Assembly (NCBI RefSeq): GCF_039538045.1
Contig: NZ_BAABBQ010000001.1
Location: 580,001 to 644,000 of the forward strand
Length of the DNA stretch: 64,000 nucleotides
Reading direction: 5' to 3'
From: Sphingomonas swuensis
GTDB lineage: Bacteria; Pseudomonadota; Alphaproteobacteria; Sphingomonadales; Sphingomonadaceae
The notes under the pieces: generated by a model
Databases searched by the model: none
What the model saw: only the letters and a program-made list of their open reading frames with translations
What the model was told of the DNA's origin: nothing
Made by a program: the position numbers and the translations under genes
Part shown: positions 52,203 to 60,634 of the stretch, piece after piece
How the letters are laid out: each line of letters opens with the position of its first letter
How positions within the stretch are numbered: position 1 is the stretch's first letter

Positions 52203-54359
52203 GTGCGTTCAATGGTGGGTTTGCAGAACAACAACCGGCTGGTCGCCGCGACGCTCGGAGTGCTTTGCGTGCTCCTCGTCCTGGCGATCGCCAAGATGCA
52301 GATCTCGATCATCCGCGCCGACCGGCTCTCCTCCGAGGCGGTGCAGCAGAGCAATGCGCGCGCCCGGACGCTCAGCGAATATTTCGTCATCCTGCAGGAC
52401 GTGGAAACCGGGCAGCGCGGCTATGTCGTGACCGGCAATCCCGATTTCCTCGAGCCGATGAAGGCGGGCCTGGCACGGGTGGCCGAGGTCGGCACGCGGC
52501 TTCGGCAGCAATATGCCGCGGGGAGCAAAGAGGCGGTGCTTGCCGAACATCTCCTGATGGTCGGAGCGGCCAAGGTCCGACATGCGCGCGTGGTCGCCGA
52601 TCTTCGCGCCCGCGGGCAGACGGACGAGGCTGCGGCCATGATCCGCAACCTCAGCGGGAAGCGGCTGATGGATGACGTGCGCCGCAAGGTGGCGGCGCTC
52701 CAGGAGGCGGAAAGGAACGTCTCGCGTGCCATCCTGCTGGCCAGCGCCGTCGACCACGAGCAGCGCCGACTGCGGGTGATCGCGGCGGAAATGGCGCTGC
52801 TTCTGACGGCGGGCGCGCTCTTCACCCTGCTTCTCCTGACGCTGACCAAGCTCGACCGGACCAGCCGCACGCGCAACGATTATGCCGCGCGGCAGCAGGC
52901 GATCTTCGATCATGCGAGCGACGCGATGCTGATGCTCGACCAGGAGGGCATGATCATCTCGGTCAATGCGGCGGCCGAGCGCCTGTTCGGGCGCTCCGCG
53001 GACGAACTGGTCGGGCAGAGCAACCTCAGCCTGTTCGCCGACCCGCCTCCGGTGGAAGTAAGCCGGGCCTATCTCAAGGGGCTGATCGCGGGGGAGGCGT
53101 CGGCCAATCCGGTGCAGAACTTCATCGGGAGACGCGGCGACGGGACCGAATTCGAAACCGAGGTGGTGACCACCCCGGTGCCGCTCCACGACGGGCTCCA
53201 GTTCCTCGCGGTCGGGCGCGACAGCACCGAGCGGCGCCAGGTGGAGCGGATGAAGAGCGAGTTCGTCGCCACGGTCAGCCATGAGCTGCGGACCCCGCTG
53301 GCGTCGATCTCGGGCTCGCTCGGACTGCTTGCCGGAAACCCGGCCAACGAACTTCCCGCTGGTGCCCGCCGATTGGTCGAGATCGCGCTCAACAACAGCC
53401 ACCGGCTGATCCGGCTGATCAACGACATGCTCGACCTCGAGAAAATCGAGTCGAACCGGATGGAGCTGAGGGAGGAAGCTGTCGACCTGCGGCCGCTGCT
53501 CGAGCGGGTGATCGAGGAGAATGACGGCTTCGCGGCGAGGCACCGGATCGACGTGCACCTCGTCTCCGTGCCGCCGCGGGCCTGCGTCCTCGCCGACCCC
53601 GACCGGATGGTCCAGGTGTTCACCAACCTCCTCTCCAACGCGATCAAATTCTCGCCCAAGGGAGAACAGGTCGATGTGCGGGTAGTCGATGCCGGCACCG
53701 CTTGGCGGATCAGCGTCGAGGACCATGGCCCCGGGATCCCCGAAGCCTTTCGCAACCGCATCTTCGGCAAGTTCGCGCAGGCCGACGGCGCGGACGCGCG
53801 GATCCATGGCGGCTCGGGCCTCGGGCTCAGCATCGTCAAGGAGATCGTCGCGCGCACCGGCGGCACGGTCAGCTTCGACAGCGAACTCGGCCGCGGAACG
53901 CGCTTCCACGTCGACCTGCCCAAGTTGCAGACGCCCGCGCCCGCCGACGAGGCGCCGGTGCAGCAGCAGCCGATCGCCGACGACGGCCGCCGCCATTTCC
54001 TCCACATCGAGGACGATGCCGACGCGCTGCGGGTGGTGGGCGAAGCCTTCGCGCACATCGCCGAGGTCCATTTCTCGCCGAGCTTCGCCGAGGCCAAGGC
54101 GGCGCTTCGCCGCTTCCGCTTCGACGCGGTCCTGCTCGACGTCGCGCTGGCCGACGGAAGCGGTCTCGACCTCGTGCCGCTGATCCGCGAGACCAGCCCG
54201 GGCGCGCCGGTAATCCTCTATACCGCGACCGACCTCGGAGCGGCGGAGGTGGCGATGGTCGATGTCGCGGGCGTGAAATCGCGCACGTCGCTGGCCGAGC
54301 TGGTGGCGCGTGTCGAGGAACTGATCGGCGTCAGGGCCGAAGCGGAGACAAGGGCGTGA
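52203..54359 (+). CDS. CHASE3-PAS hybrid sensor histidine kinase
   Basis: 718 residues. A first membrane helix (~10-32), a periplasmic CHASE3 domain (TLSEYFVILQDVETGQRGYVVTGNPDFLEPM) and a second helix (~200-217, LLLTAGALFTLLLLTL) precede a PAS domain (~230-340). The HisKA core has the acceptor His ~360 (FVATVSHELRTPLAS), then HATPase with NLLSNAIKFSPKG, DHGPGIP and GSGLGLSIVKEI, and a C-terminal receiver (~575-700) with HIEDDAD and acceptor Asp ~646 in LLDVAL. GTG 52203 is the first start; ATG 52212 is equally possible. The stop overlaps the next gene (GTGA), making a kinase-receiver-Hpt set. Confidence 0.93.
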   Translation: MRSMVGLQNNNRLVAATLGVLCVLLVLAIAKMQISIIRADRLSSEAVQQSNARARTLSEYFVILQDVETGQRGYVVTGNPDFLEPMKAGLARVAEVGTRLRQQYAAGSKEAVLAEHLLMVGAAKVRHARVVADLRARGQTDEAAAMIRNLSGKRLMDDVRRKVAALQEAERNVSRAILLASAVDHEQRRLRVIAAEMALLLTAGALFTLLLLTLTKLDRTSRTRNDYAARQQAIFDHASDAMLMLDQEGMIISVNAAAERLFGRSADELVGQSNLSLFADPPPVEVSRAYLKGLIAGEASANPVQNFIGRRGDGTEFETEVVTTPVPLHDGLQFLAVGRDSTERRQVERMKSEFVATVSHELRTPLASISGSLGLLAGNPANELPAGARRLVEIALNNSHRLIRLINDMLDLEKIESNRMELREEAVDLRPLLERVIEENDGFAARHRIDVHLVSVPPRACVLADPDRMVQVFTNLLSNAIKFSPKGEQVDVRVVDAGTAWRISVEDHGPGIPEAFRNRIFGKFAQADGADARIHGGSGLGLSIVKEIVARTGGTVSFDSELGRGTRFHVDLPKLQTPAPADEAPVQQQPIADDGRRHFLHIEDDADALRVVGEAFAHIAEVHFSPSFAEAKAALRRFRFDAVLLDVALADGSGLDLVPLIRETSPGAPVILYTATDLGAAEVAMVDVAGVKSRTSLAELVARVEELIGVRAEAETRA

Positions 54360-54730
54360 CCGACCAGATCCTCTACATCGACGATGACGATGACCTGCGC
54401 GAGGTGGCGATGATGGCCCTCGCGCTCGACCCGGGCATGGAAGTGACCGGTTGCGCTTCGGGCGAGGAGGGAATCCGCCTCGCCTCCGGGGGCTGCAAGC
54501 CGGACCTCATCCTCCTCGACGTGATGATGCCGACGATGGACGGGCCGACCACGCTCGCGGGACTTCGCGAGCTGCCGCACCTCGCCGACACGCCGGTGGT
54601 GTTCATCACCGCCCGCGCGCAGGCCAGCGAGACCGAGTGGCTCAAGGGCCTCGGCGCGGTCGGGGTCATCGCCAAGCCGTTCGATCCGATGACCCTGGCG
54701 CAGACCGTCCGGGGCTTCCTGCCCGCGTGA
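54356..54730 (+). CDS. Single-domain response regulator
   Basis: 124 residues, receiver domain only. Acidic pocket IDDDDD (~8-13), phospho-acceptor Asp55 (LILLDVMMPTMDG), conserved Lys107 (AKPFDP). No output domain, so it probably shuttles phosphate. Starts with GTG inside the kinase stop and ends in a GTGA overlap with the Hpt gene. Confidence 0.93.
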   Translation: MTDQILYIDDDDDLREVAMMALALDPGMEVTGCASGEEGIRLASGGCKPDLILLDVMMPTMDGPTTLAGLRELPHLADTPVVFITARAQASETEWLKGLGAVGVIAKPFDPMTLAQTVRGFLPA

Positions 54731-55008
54731 CCGACCCTATGGACATGCTCCGCGTGCGCTTCCGTGCGCGCGCTGCCGATCAGGCCGAAGCGCTCGCGCA
54801 GGCGCTTGCCGAGGAGGATCGGGCAACGGTGGTCGCGGTGTCGCACAAGCTTGCGGGAAGCGCCGCGTTGTTCGGCGCGGCTGAGGTCGGGGTCCTTGCC
54901 GCGGCGCTCGAGCGGGAGGCCGAGGGCCCTGCCGGCTGGGAGACGATCCGAGCGGCGGCGGAGCCGCTGCTCGCGGGCCTCCGCGACGCCGCTCAGGATG
55001 CCGACTGA
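54727..55008 (+). CDS. Histidine phosphotransfer (Hpt) domain protein
   Basis: 93 residues forming a small helical bundle. The phosphorylatable His40 lies in the Hpt motif VSHKLAGSAALFGAAEVG. It would pass phosphate between the receivers of this cluster. Translationally coupled to the receiver gene. Its last 16 bases overlap the end of the convergent glycosyltransferase gene. Confidence 0.9.
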   Translation: MTDPMDMLRVRFRARAADQAEALAQALAEEDRATVVAVSHKLAGSAALFGAAEVGVLAAALEREAEGPAGWETIRAAAEPLLAGLRDAAQDAD

Positions 55009-56423
55009 AAGCCCTTGCGGGTCATCGTTCCCCAGCCCTGCTGCTTGCGCAGGAACTGCCACACGCCGCGCAGGCGCCAGAAGTTGCTGATCTGGCGGTA
55101 GCCGAAGTTCTCGGCGACCGCGACGAAGGTGAGGATGGCGAGGTCGCGCGCCTTGGGGAAGCGGCGCAGTTCGACCTCCTCGAGGATCAGGGTGGCGACG
55201 GAAATGAAGATGCCGAAGGTGAAGGTCACCGCGAGGAAGGCGAGGAGATAGTCGACCGCGAGCAGCCCGACGGCCCACAGAAGCGGGATCAGCACGTAGC
55301 CGACGACCTCGATGATCGGACCCATGACGTCGACCACCAGAACCTGGCCGAAACCGAGGAAGCCGATCCTCCCGAACTTGGGATTGAACAGCATGTCGCG
55401 ATGCTTGACGAAGGTCTCGAGCGAGCCGCGCTGCCAGCGGGCGCGCTGCCGGCCGAGGATGGTGAGGTCCTCGGGCGCCTCGGTCCAGCAGACGGGCTCG
55501 GGGATGAAGTCGATCCGATAGGGGCGTTTCAGCTCGCGCATGTGGCGGTGGAGCTTGACCACCAGTTCCATGTCCTCGCCGACCGTGCCGTGGCTGTAGC
55601 CGCCGACCTCGAGCACCAGCCGGCGGCGGAACAGGCCGAAGGCGCCGGAGATGACGGTCAGCACCTGCAGTCGGCTGAGCGCAAGCCGGGCCATGAGGAA
55701 GGCGCGGAGATATTCGACGATCTGGACCAGCGCGAGGAAGTTCCTGGGAAGGCAGACCTCGCGGACCCGGCCGCCCTCGATCCGGCTGCCGTTGGCGAGC
55801 CGGATGGTGCCACCGACCGCGACCATCCGGTCGGGCTCCTCGACGAACGGACGGACGGCGCGGAGAAGGGCGTCGCTTTCGAGCAGCGAGTCGGCGTCGA
55901 TCGAGCAGAAGAGCGGCGCTCGGGCGACGTTGATCCCGGCATTGAGCGCGTCCGACTTTCCGCCATTCTCCTTGTCGACGACCAGCAACCGGGGGAGCCG
56001 CGGGTTGGCGTAGAGGCCGCGGATCGGTTGGTGGCCGACGGTTCGGTCGTAATAGCGGTCGATCGGGTGGACGTCGAAATGGTCGATCAGCCGCTGGAGC
56101 GTGCCGTCCTTCGAGCCGTCGTTGATCACCACCACCTCGAACTCGGGATAGTGGAGCGCGAGGAGCGAGGTGACGCTCTCGACGATCGTCACTTCCTCGT
56201 TGAAGGCCGGGGCGAGCACTGCGATCGGCGGAGCGCGATTGGCATAGCGCTGCCACAGCAGCGAGGAGCGGACGATCGGCGGGCGCTGGGCGAGCGAGAT
56301 GCCGGCGAAGACCAGCTGGATGAGGTAGAGAAGGATCTGCAGCAGCCCGGTGCCGATGACGATCCAGGCGATCACCGTCGCCGAGGCCACCGCGGCCGAC
56401 TGCCAGTCGAAGCCGGACATCAT
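54993..56423 (-). CDS. Membrane glycosyltransferase family 2 (BcsA/IcaA/PgaC-like)
   Basis: 476 residues. Two N-terminal helical stretches, a cytosolic GT-A domain and three to four C-terminal membrane helices, the layout of processive polysaccharide synthases. Motifs: APAFNEEVTIVESV, VINDGSKDG, SIDADSLL (metal-binding DxD), VGEDMEL (catalytic GED) and GRQRARWQRG (Q/RxxRW product-binding). Together these indicate a beta-linked sugar polymerase at the inner membrane; the polymer is unknown. Last gene of the receiver-barrel-HEAT-GT operon, with its start inside the HEAT gene stop (ATGA). Confidence 0.92.
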   Translation of the reverse strand: MMSGFDWQSAAVASATVIAWIVIGTGLLQILLYLIQLVFAGISLAQRPPIVRSSLLWQRYANRAPPIAVLAPAFNEEVTIVESVTSLLALHYPEFEVVVINDGSKDGTLQRLIDHFDVHPIDRYYDRTVGHQPIRGLYANPRLPRLLVVDKENGGKSDALNAGINVARAPLFCSIDADSLLESDALLRAVRPFVEEPDRMVAVGGTIRLANGSRIEGGRVREVCLPRNFLALVQIVEYLRAFLMARLALSRLQVLTVISGAFGLFRRRLVLEVGGYSHGTVGEDMELVVKLHRHMRELKRPYRIDFIPEPVCWTEAPEDLTILGRQRARWQRGSLETFVKHRDMLFNPKFGRIGFLGFGQVLVVDVMGPIIEVVGYVLIPLLWAVGLLAVDYLLAFLAVTFTFGIFISVATLILEEVELRRFPKARDLAILTFVAVAENFGYRQISNFWRLRGVWQFLRKQQGWGTMTRKGFQSAS

Positions 56424-57457
56424 CGTGCGGCCTGCTCGACGAGGGTAAGGCGAGCCGCCTCGCGGGCGCGGACCGAGCCGAGGCAGCTCATCTCGTGGAG
56501 CATGTCGCGGCCGGGGCGGCCGAGGCGGGCGAGGGCTTCACCGGCGCGGTAGCGGACCCACCAGTCGGGATCGTCGAGCAGGCGGAGCAATGTGTCGACC
56601 GTCTCCACCAGCCCGACCCGGCCCGAGGCCTCGGCCGCGGCGGCGCGGACGAACCACGTCCGGCTGGCGAGGCCGCGGAGGATGGCGGGACGGGCCGCGG
56701 GATGCTGCAGCTCGCCGAGCGCCCGCAGGTAGCGGGGAAGCTCGGGCGCCTCGTCGTCGGCCTCGAGTGCGAGCCGGACAACCAGCGGGACCAGCCGGTA
56801 GTCGCCGCTTCCCGAGAGGGCGTCGATCGCCGCGGCCTTGAGCGGCGAGGGCGTGGCGTCGTCCATCAGCAGCTGGGTGACTTCTTCCGGGCGGTCACGC
56901 GCGATCTCGGCGACCAGCGTGACGTTCAGCATCGAGGTTTCCTGAGTGCCGAGCCGGAGACGCTCGACGAGGTGCGCGAGCGGCGGCGCTCGCCCGCTGC
57001 TCGCCAGTGCCAGCGCCGCGGTCAGGCGGACGTCAGGGCTCTTGTCATCGAGCGCCTGGTCGAGCGCGTCGGTGCTGCGGTCGTCGGGGAAGAAGGCGAG
57101 GGTCTCGGCGGCGACGATGCGATCGCGGTTGCTGCCGCGGTTGAGGCGGCGGCGGAGCGTATCGGCGACCCCGAGCCGGGTGGCGGTGGCGACGAACTGC
57201 TCGCGCTCCTCGCCGCGAACGAGGGTGATGAGCTCCGACGCGAGCTGGACCAGCAACTCGGGCCGGTGGGGAAGGTCGGCGAACTCGGCGTCGGTGGCGC
57301 CATCGAGAAGCCGGGGAAGCCAGGCTTCGCGGTGCGCCTTGAGCGCCTTCGCCCTACGCGCCGAAACGGCACGGCCGAGGATCAGCCCGGCCATGATCGC
57401 GAGGGCGAGCAGCGCCATGCTGAGCGACAGCGTCCACAGGTCGTAGAGCGTGATCAA
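56420..57457 (-). CDS. Membrane-anchored HEAT-repeat protein
   Basis: About 345 residues. One N-terminal membrane helix (LYDLWTLSLSMALLALAIMAGLILG) is followed by a cytoplasmic solenoid of HEAT repeats, clear in units such as RDRIVAAETLAFFPDDRSTDALDQAL, SPDVRLTAALALASSG and PDWWVRYRAGEALARLG. It is probably a scaffold or regulator of the adjacent glycosyltransferase. TTG 57457 gives a 4-base overlap with the preceding stop and retains the full helix; ATG 57418 is an alternative. The open frame continues to 58129 antisense-like over the barrel gene and is not used. Confidence 0.82.
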   Translation of the reverse strand: MITLYDLWTLSLSMALLALAIMAGLILGRAVSARRAKALKAHREAWLPRLLDGATDAEFADLPHRPELLVQLASELITLVRGEEREQFVATATRLGVADTLRRRLNRGSNRDRIVAAETLAFFPDDRSTDALDQALDDKSPDVRLTAALALASSGRAPPLAHLVERLRLGTQETSMLNVTLVAEIARDRPEEVTQLLMDDATPSPLKAAAIDALSGSGDYRLVPLVVRLALEADDEAPELPRYLRALGELQHPAARPAILRGLASRTWFVRAAAAEASGRVGLVETVDTLLRLLDDPDWWVRYRAGEALARLGRPGRDMLHEMSCLGSVRAREAARLTLVEQAAR

Positions 57458-58539
57458 AAGCGGGCTCCGACCCCGGCCATGAGGTCGGTCCGGTCCGAGC
57501 CCAGCTGCTGATCGTGACGGGCGACCGTTAGTCGGACGAAGCGCTCGGACCCGATCGCCGCCTCGACTCCGCCGAACAGGCTGCGGACCCGCGACACCAC
57601 GCCTTCGGACGTGTCGGGCGCGTTGGCGGCGCCGGCATAGAGCCGCAGGCCCGGACGGATTTCGCCGTCGACGCGTCCAAGCACACCCGACTTCGTTCGT
57701 GCACCGTCCGAGAGGAGGATCAGCTGGCCGGTCAGCCAGACCCGTCCGCCCGCGAGATATTGTTCGAACCCGGGCCGGGCGACGGTGACCTTGCCCGAAC
57801 GGAAGGAGGCCCGGCGAAGATCGAGCGTGGCGATGGTCGGAGTGGGTCCCGACTGAAGGCGCAAGCGGGCGCCGGCGCCGAGCTGCCAGCTCGGGCGATA
57901 GTCGGCGTCGGGGGTGCCGCCCGCGAGGAAGGACACGCTGAGGTCGGGCGAGAGGCGCTGTTCTACCTCGAGTTGGCCGTAGACGTCGTCGAGGCCGAAG
58001 CGGCGGGTTGCCTCGACCCTGGCGGCGACGGCGGTGCCGGCGTCGTGCCGAAGCTGGAGCGACAGCTCTCGCCAGTCGGGCTGACCGCCCTCGACAGCGC
58101 TCAAGCCGCCGTCGAGGTCGACGCGCCACGGCTTGTCACCGGTGAGGACGAGACGTGCGCGGATGGCGGCGGCGTCCGCGTCCGTGGCGGGAAGGGGCGC
58201 GAGGATTGCCGTCGCTTCGGCTGGCTTGCCGCTGCGCTCGGCCACGCGGGCGAGACCGAGGCGGGCGTCGCGATAGTCGGGAGCGGTTGCGAGAACCTGC
58301 TCGAACGACCGGCGCGCTTCGGCGAGCTGTCCGAGATCGAGCTGGGCAAGGCCAAGCTGAAGGCGTGCGTCGACGTCGTCGGGACGGGTCGCCAGCCATT
58401 GCTCGAGGAGCGTGATGGCGCCGCGGGCATCGCCGGACTGGCGGGCTGCGACGGCCCTCGAGACGGTGGAGGGCGGCTCCTGCGACCAGGCGGGAGCGGT
58501 GATGAGCGTGGCGGCCAGCAGGCCGATGAAAGCGCGCAT
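57454..58539 (-). CDS. TPR plus YaiO-like outer membrane beta-barrel protein
   Basis: 361 residues. Signal peptide MRAFIGLLAATLITAPAWSQ; TPR-like repeats at ~25-125 (ARQSGDARGAITLLEQWLATRPDD, LGQLAEARRSFEQVLATAPDYRDARLGLARV); then a YaiO-type barrel from ~135 to the terminal Phe (DLMAGVGARF), with alternating strands. TPR plus barrel is the plan of polysaccharide exporters such as PgaA and BcsC on a smaller scale. Sits between the receiver and HEAT genes with 4-base overlaps, supporting a role in exporting the glycosyltransferase product. Confidence 0.85.
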   Translation of the reverse strand: MRAFIGLLAATLITAPAWSQEPPSTVSRAVAARQSGDARGAITLLEQWLATRPDDVDARLQLGLAQLDLGQLAEARRSFEQVLATAPDYRDARLGLARVAERSGKPAEATAILAPLPATDADAAAIRARLVLTGDKPWRVDLDGGLSAVEGGQPDWRELSLQLRHDAGTAVAARVEATRRFGLDDVYGQLEVEQRLSPDLSVSFLAGGTPDADYRPSWQLGAGARLRLQSGPTPTIATLDLRRASFRSGKVTVARPGFEQYLAGGRVWLTGQLILLSDGARTKSGVLGRVDGEIRPGLRLYAGAANAPDTSEGVVSRVRSLFGGVEAAIGSERFVRLTVARHDQQLGSDRTDLMAGVGARF

Positions 58540-58919
58540 CAGGCGACCTTCGGAAGCAGCCGCATCAGCCGCGCGGTGAGTTCCTCGGGGATGAACGGCT
58601 TGGCGAGATAGTCGGAGGCGCCGAGACGGAGCGCCTCGACGATGTCGCGCTCGCCCTTTCGCGCGGTCAGCATGATCACCGGCACGTCGCGCGTCGCGGG
58701 GGTTTCGCGAAGCCGGCGGAGGACCTCATAGCCATCGAGCCGCGGCATCATCGCGTCGAGCACGACCGCGTCGACCTGCTCGCGCCCGGCAAGCTCCATC
58801 GCGGCTTGTCCGTCGGAGGCGGTCAGGACCTCGAAACCCTTGGCGGAGAGGCGAAACTGGAGAAGCTCGAGAAGCAGCTCGTCATCATCGCACACCAGAA
58901 CTCGGGCTACGCACGTCAT
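58539..58919 (-). CDS. Response regulator leading the exopolysaccharide-type operon
   Basis: 126-residue receiver domain: acidic pocket CDDDE, phospho-acceptor Asp55 (AVVLDAMMPRLDGYEVL), conserved Lys107 (LAKPFIPEEL). No DNA-binding domain, so control is likely by protein contact or as a phosphate acceptor from the neighbouring phosphorelay. ATG 58919 is preferred over in-frame GTG 58928. The stop overlaps the barrel gene start (ATGA). Confidence 0.93.
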   Translation of the reverse strand: MTCVARVLVCDDDELLLELLQFRLSAKGFEVLTASDGQAAMELAGREQVDAVVLDAMMPRLDGYEVLRRLRETPATRDVPVIMLTARKGERDIVEALRLGASDYLAKPFIPEELTARLMRLLPKVA

Positions 58920-59060
58920 ACCAAACACTCATGTCACTCGGGCCACGGCCCTACCGGAGTGGTTCCCAACGGCCAATTAAGGAAAGCTCCCAATTCCGTT
59001 GGATCGTGGAAGTAATTCCTCGCCGCGGGATCGGGGGGAGGGGGAGTGCCCCTCGTCGGA

Positions 59061-59666
59061 CTAACGAAGAGTTGCCGCCCGGCGCGCAGCTGTTCCGATC
59101 TCGTCGAGGCTCATGCCCTTCTTCACCAGCCAGCTTCCGCCGATGCAGCTGACCGCGGGCTCGGCCAGCCAGTCGGGCGCGGTGGCTTCGGTGATCCCGC
59201 CGGTCGGGCAGAAGCGAACCGCGCCGAAAGGTCCGGCGAGGCTGCGCAGGGCCGGCAGTCCGCCCGAGGATTCTGCGGGGAAGAATTTGAAGCGGGTCAG
59301 GCCGAGGTCGAGGCCGCGCATGATGTCGCCGGCGGTGGCGACGCCGGGAAGATAGGCAATCCCGCTCGCCTGAGTGGCACGGGTGAGCGGCTCGGTCAGG
59401 CCGGGCGCGACGATGAAGCGGGCCCCGGCCTCCTGTGCCTCGTCGAGGTGGCGCTGGTTGAGGACAGTACCGGCCCCGACGGTCGCGCCGGGCACGCCCG
59501 CCATGGCACGGATCGAGTCGAGTGCCTGCGGCGTGCGGAGCGTCACTTCGAGTACCGGCAGCCCGGCCTCGACCAGAACGGTCGCGAGCTCGGCGGGATC
59601 GTGGCTGCCGTCGAGCACCAGCACCGGGATGACCGGGGCGGACTGCATGACCGTGTCGATGTTCAT
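59061..59666 (-). CDS. eda: KDPG/KHG aldolase
   Basis: 201 residues. It cleaves 2-keto-3-deoxy-6-phosphogluconate to pyruvate and glyceraldehyde-3-phosphate, the last Entner-Doudoroff step. The Schiff-base Lys127 lies in RFKFFPAE and the catalytic Glu40 in VLEVTLRTP; CPTGGI is the phosphate loop. Last gene of the zwf-edd-glk-eda operon; its ATG overlaps the glk stop. Confidence 0.96.
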   Translation of the reverse strand: MNIDTVMQSAPVIPVLVLDGSHDPAELATVLVEAGLPVLEVTLRTPQALDSIRAMAGVPGATVGAGTVLNQRHLDEAQEAGARFIVAPGLTEPLTRATQASGIAYLPGVATAGDIMRGLDLGLTRFKFFPAESSGGLPALRSLAGPFGAVRFCPTGGITEATAPDWLAEPAVSCIGGSWLVKKGMSLDEIGTAARRAATLR

Positions 59667-60634
59667 GAAAAGGCTTTCGCGAAGGCGGCGGCGGCGCCGA
59701 ACAGGCCGGGCTGCGGATGGGTAATGAGCTTGACCGGGATCGAGTCCATGCGCCGCTCGAAGCGGCCCTTGGCGATGAAGCGGTCACGGAAGCCCGAGCG
59801 GGGGAGATGATCGCGCAGGCGGAAGCCGAGACCGCCGCCGATCGCGACCGCGACCGCGCCCTGTGCGAGGGCGAGGTCGCCGGCGACCGCGCCGAGGGTC
59901 AGGCAGAAGCGGTCGAGCGCGGCGGCGGCGAGGCTGTCGCTGCCGTCCATCGCCGCGGTCCACAGCGCCTTCTCGTCGTGGATGGTGGCGGGCTTGCCCT
60001 CGATCGCGGCGAGCGCCTCGTAGAGGTTCATCAGGCCGCGCCCGGACAGGATGCGCTCGACCGAGACCCGGCGGAAGCTCTTTCGGAGCTCGGTCAGGAT
60101 GCGGTCCTCGAGGCTGTCGAGCGCGGCGAAGTCGACATGGCCGCCTTCGGTCTCGATGACCTGGCTGCGGCCGTCGTCGAGCAGCAGCCCGGCCACCCCG
60201 AGCCCGGTACCCGGCCCGAGGATGGTGACCATGCCCTTGGCGGGAAGCGGACCGTCGGGACCGCACAGATGGGTGTAGGCGCTACCGTCGAAGGCCGCGA
60301 CCGCGTGGGCGACGGCGCCGAAGTCGTTGACCACGACATAGTCGGTCGCCCCCAATTTCTCGGGGATGAGCGCGGGACGGATGACCCACGGATTGTTGGT
60401 CAGCTTGAGCAGATCGCCGCCGACCGGCCCGGCGAAGCTGATTGCCAGAGCGGGCGGAAGCGGCTCGCCCGACTGCCGGCCGAACTCCTCCCAGGCAAGC
60501 TGGAAGCTGCCATGGTCAGCGGTCTTGAGGGTGACCGGCTCATCCAGCGAGGAGACCCGGCCGCCCTCGATCGTGGCGAGGGCGAAGCGGGCGTGGGTTC
60601 CGCCAATGTCGGCGGCGACGATCCGGCGGGTCAT
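59663..60634 (-). CDS. glk: Glucokinase
   Basis: 323 residues, ROK-unrelated Glk family. Phosphorylates glucose with ATP. Conserved [12 protein letters not shown] (ATP phosphate loop), LTNNPWVI (sugar binding), [11 protein letters not shown] (catalytic Asp) and [13 protein letters not shown]. Overlaps edd at its start and eda at its end by four bases each, so the operon is tightly coupled. Confidence 0.96.
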   Translation of the reverse strand: MTRRIVAADIGGTHARFALATIEGGRVSSLDEPVTLKTADHGSFQLAWEEFGRQSGEPLPPALAISFAGPVGGDLLKLTNNPWVIRPALIPEKLGATDYVVVNDFGAVAHAVAAFDGSAYTHLCGPDGPLPAKGMVTILGPGTGLGVAGLLLDDGRSQVIETEGGHVDFAALDSLEDRILTELRKSFRRVSVERILSGRGLMNLYEALAAIEGKPATIHDEKALWTAAMDGSDSLAAAALDRFCLTLGAVAGDLALAQGAVAVAIGGGLGFRLRDHLPRSGFRDRFIAKGRFERRMDSIPVKLITHPQPGLFGAAAAFAKAFS

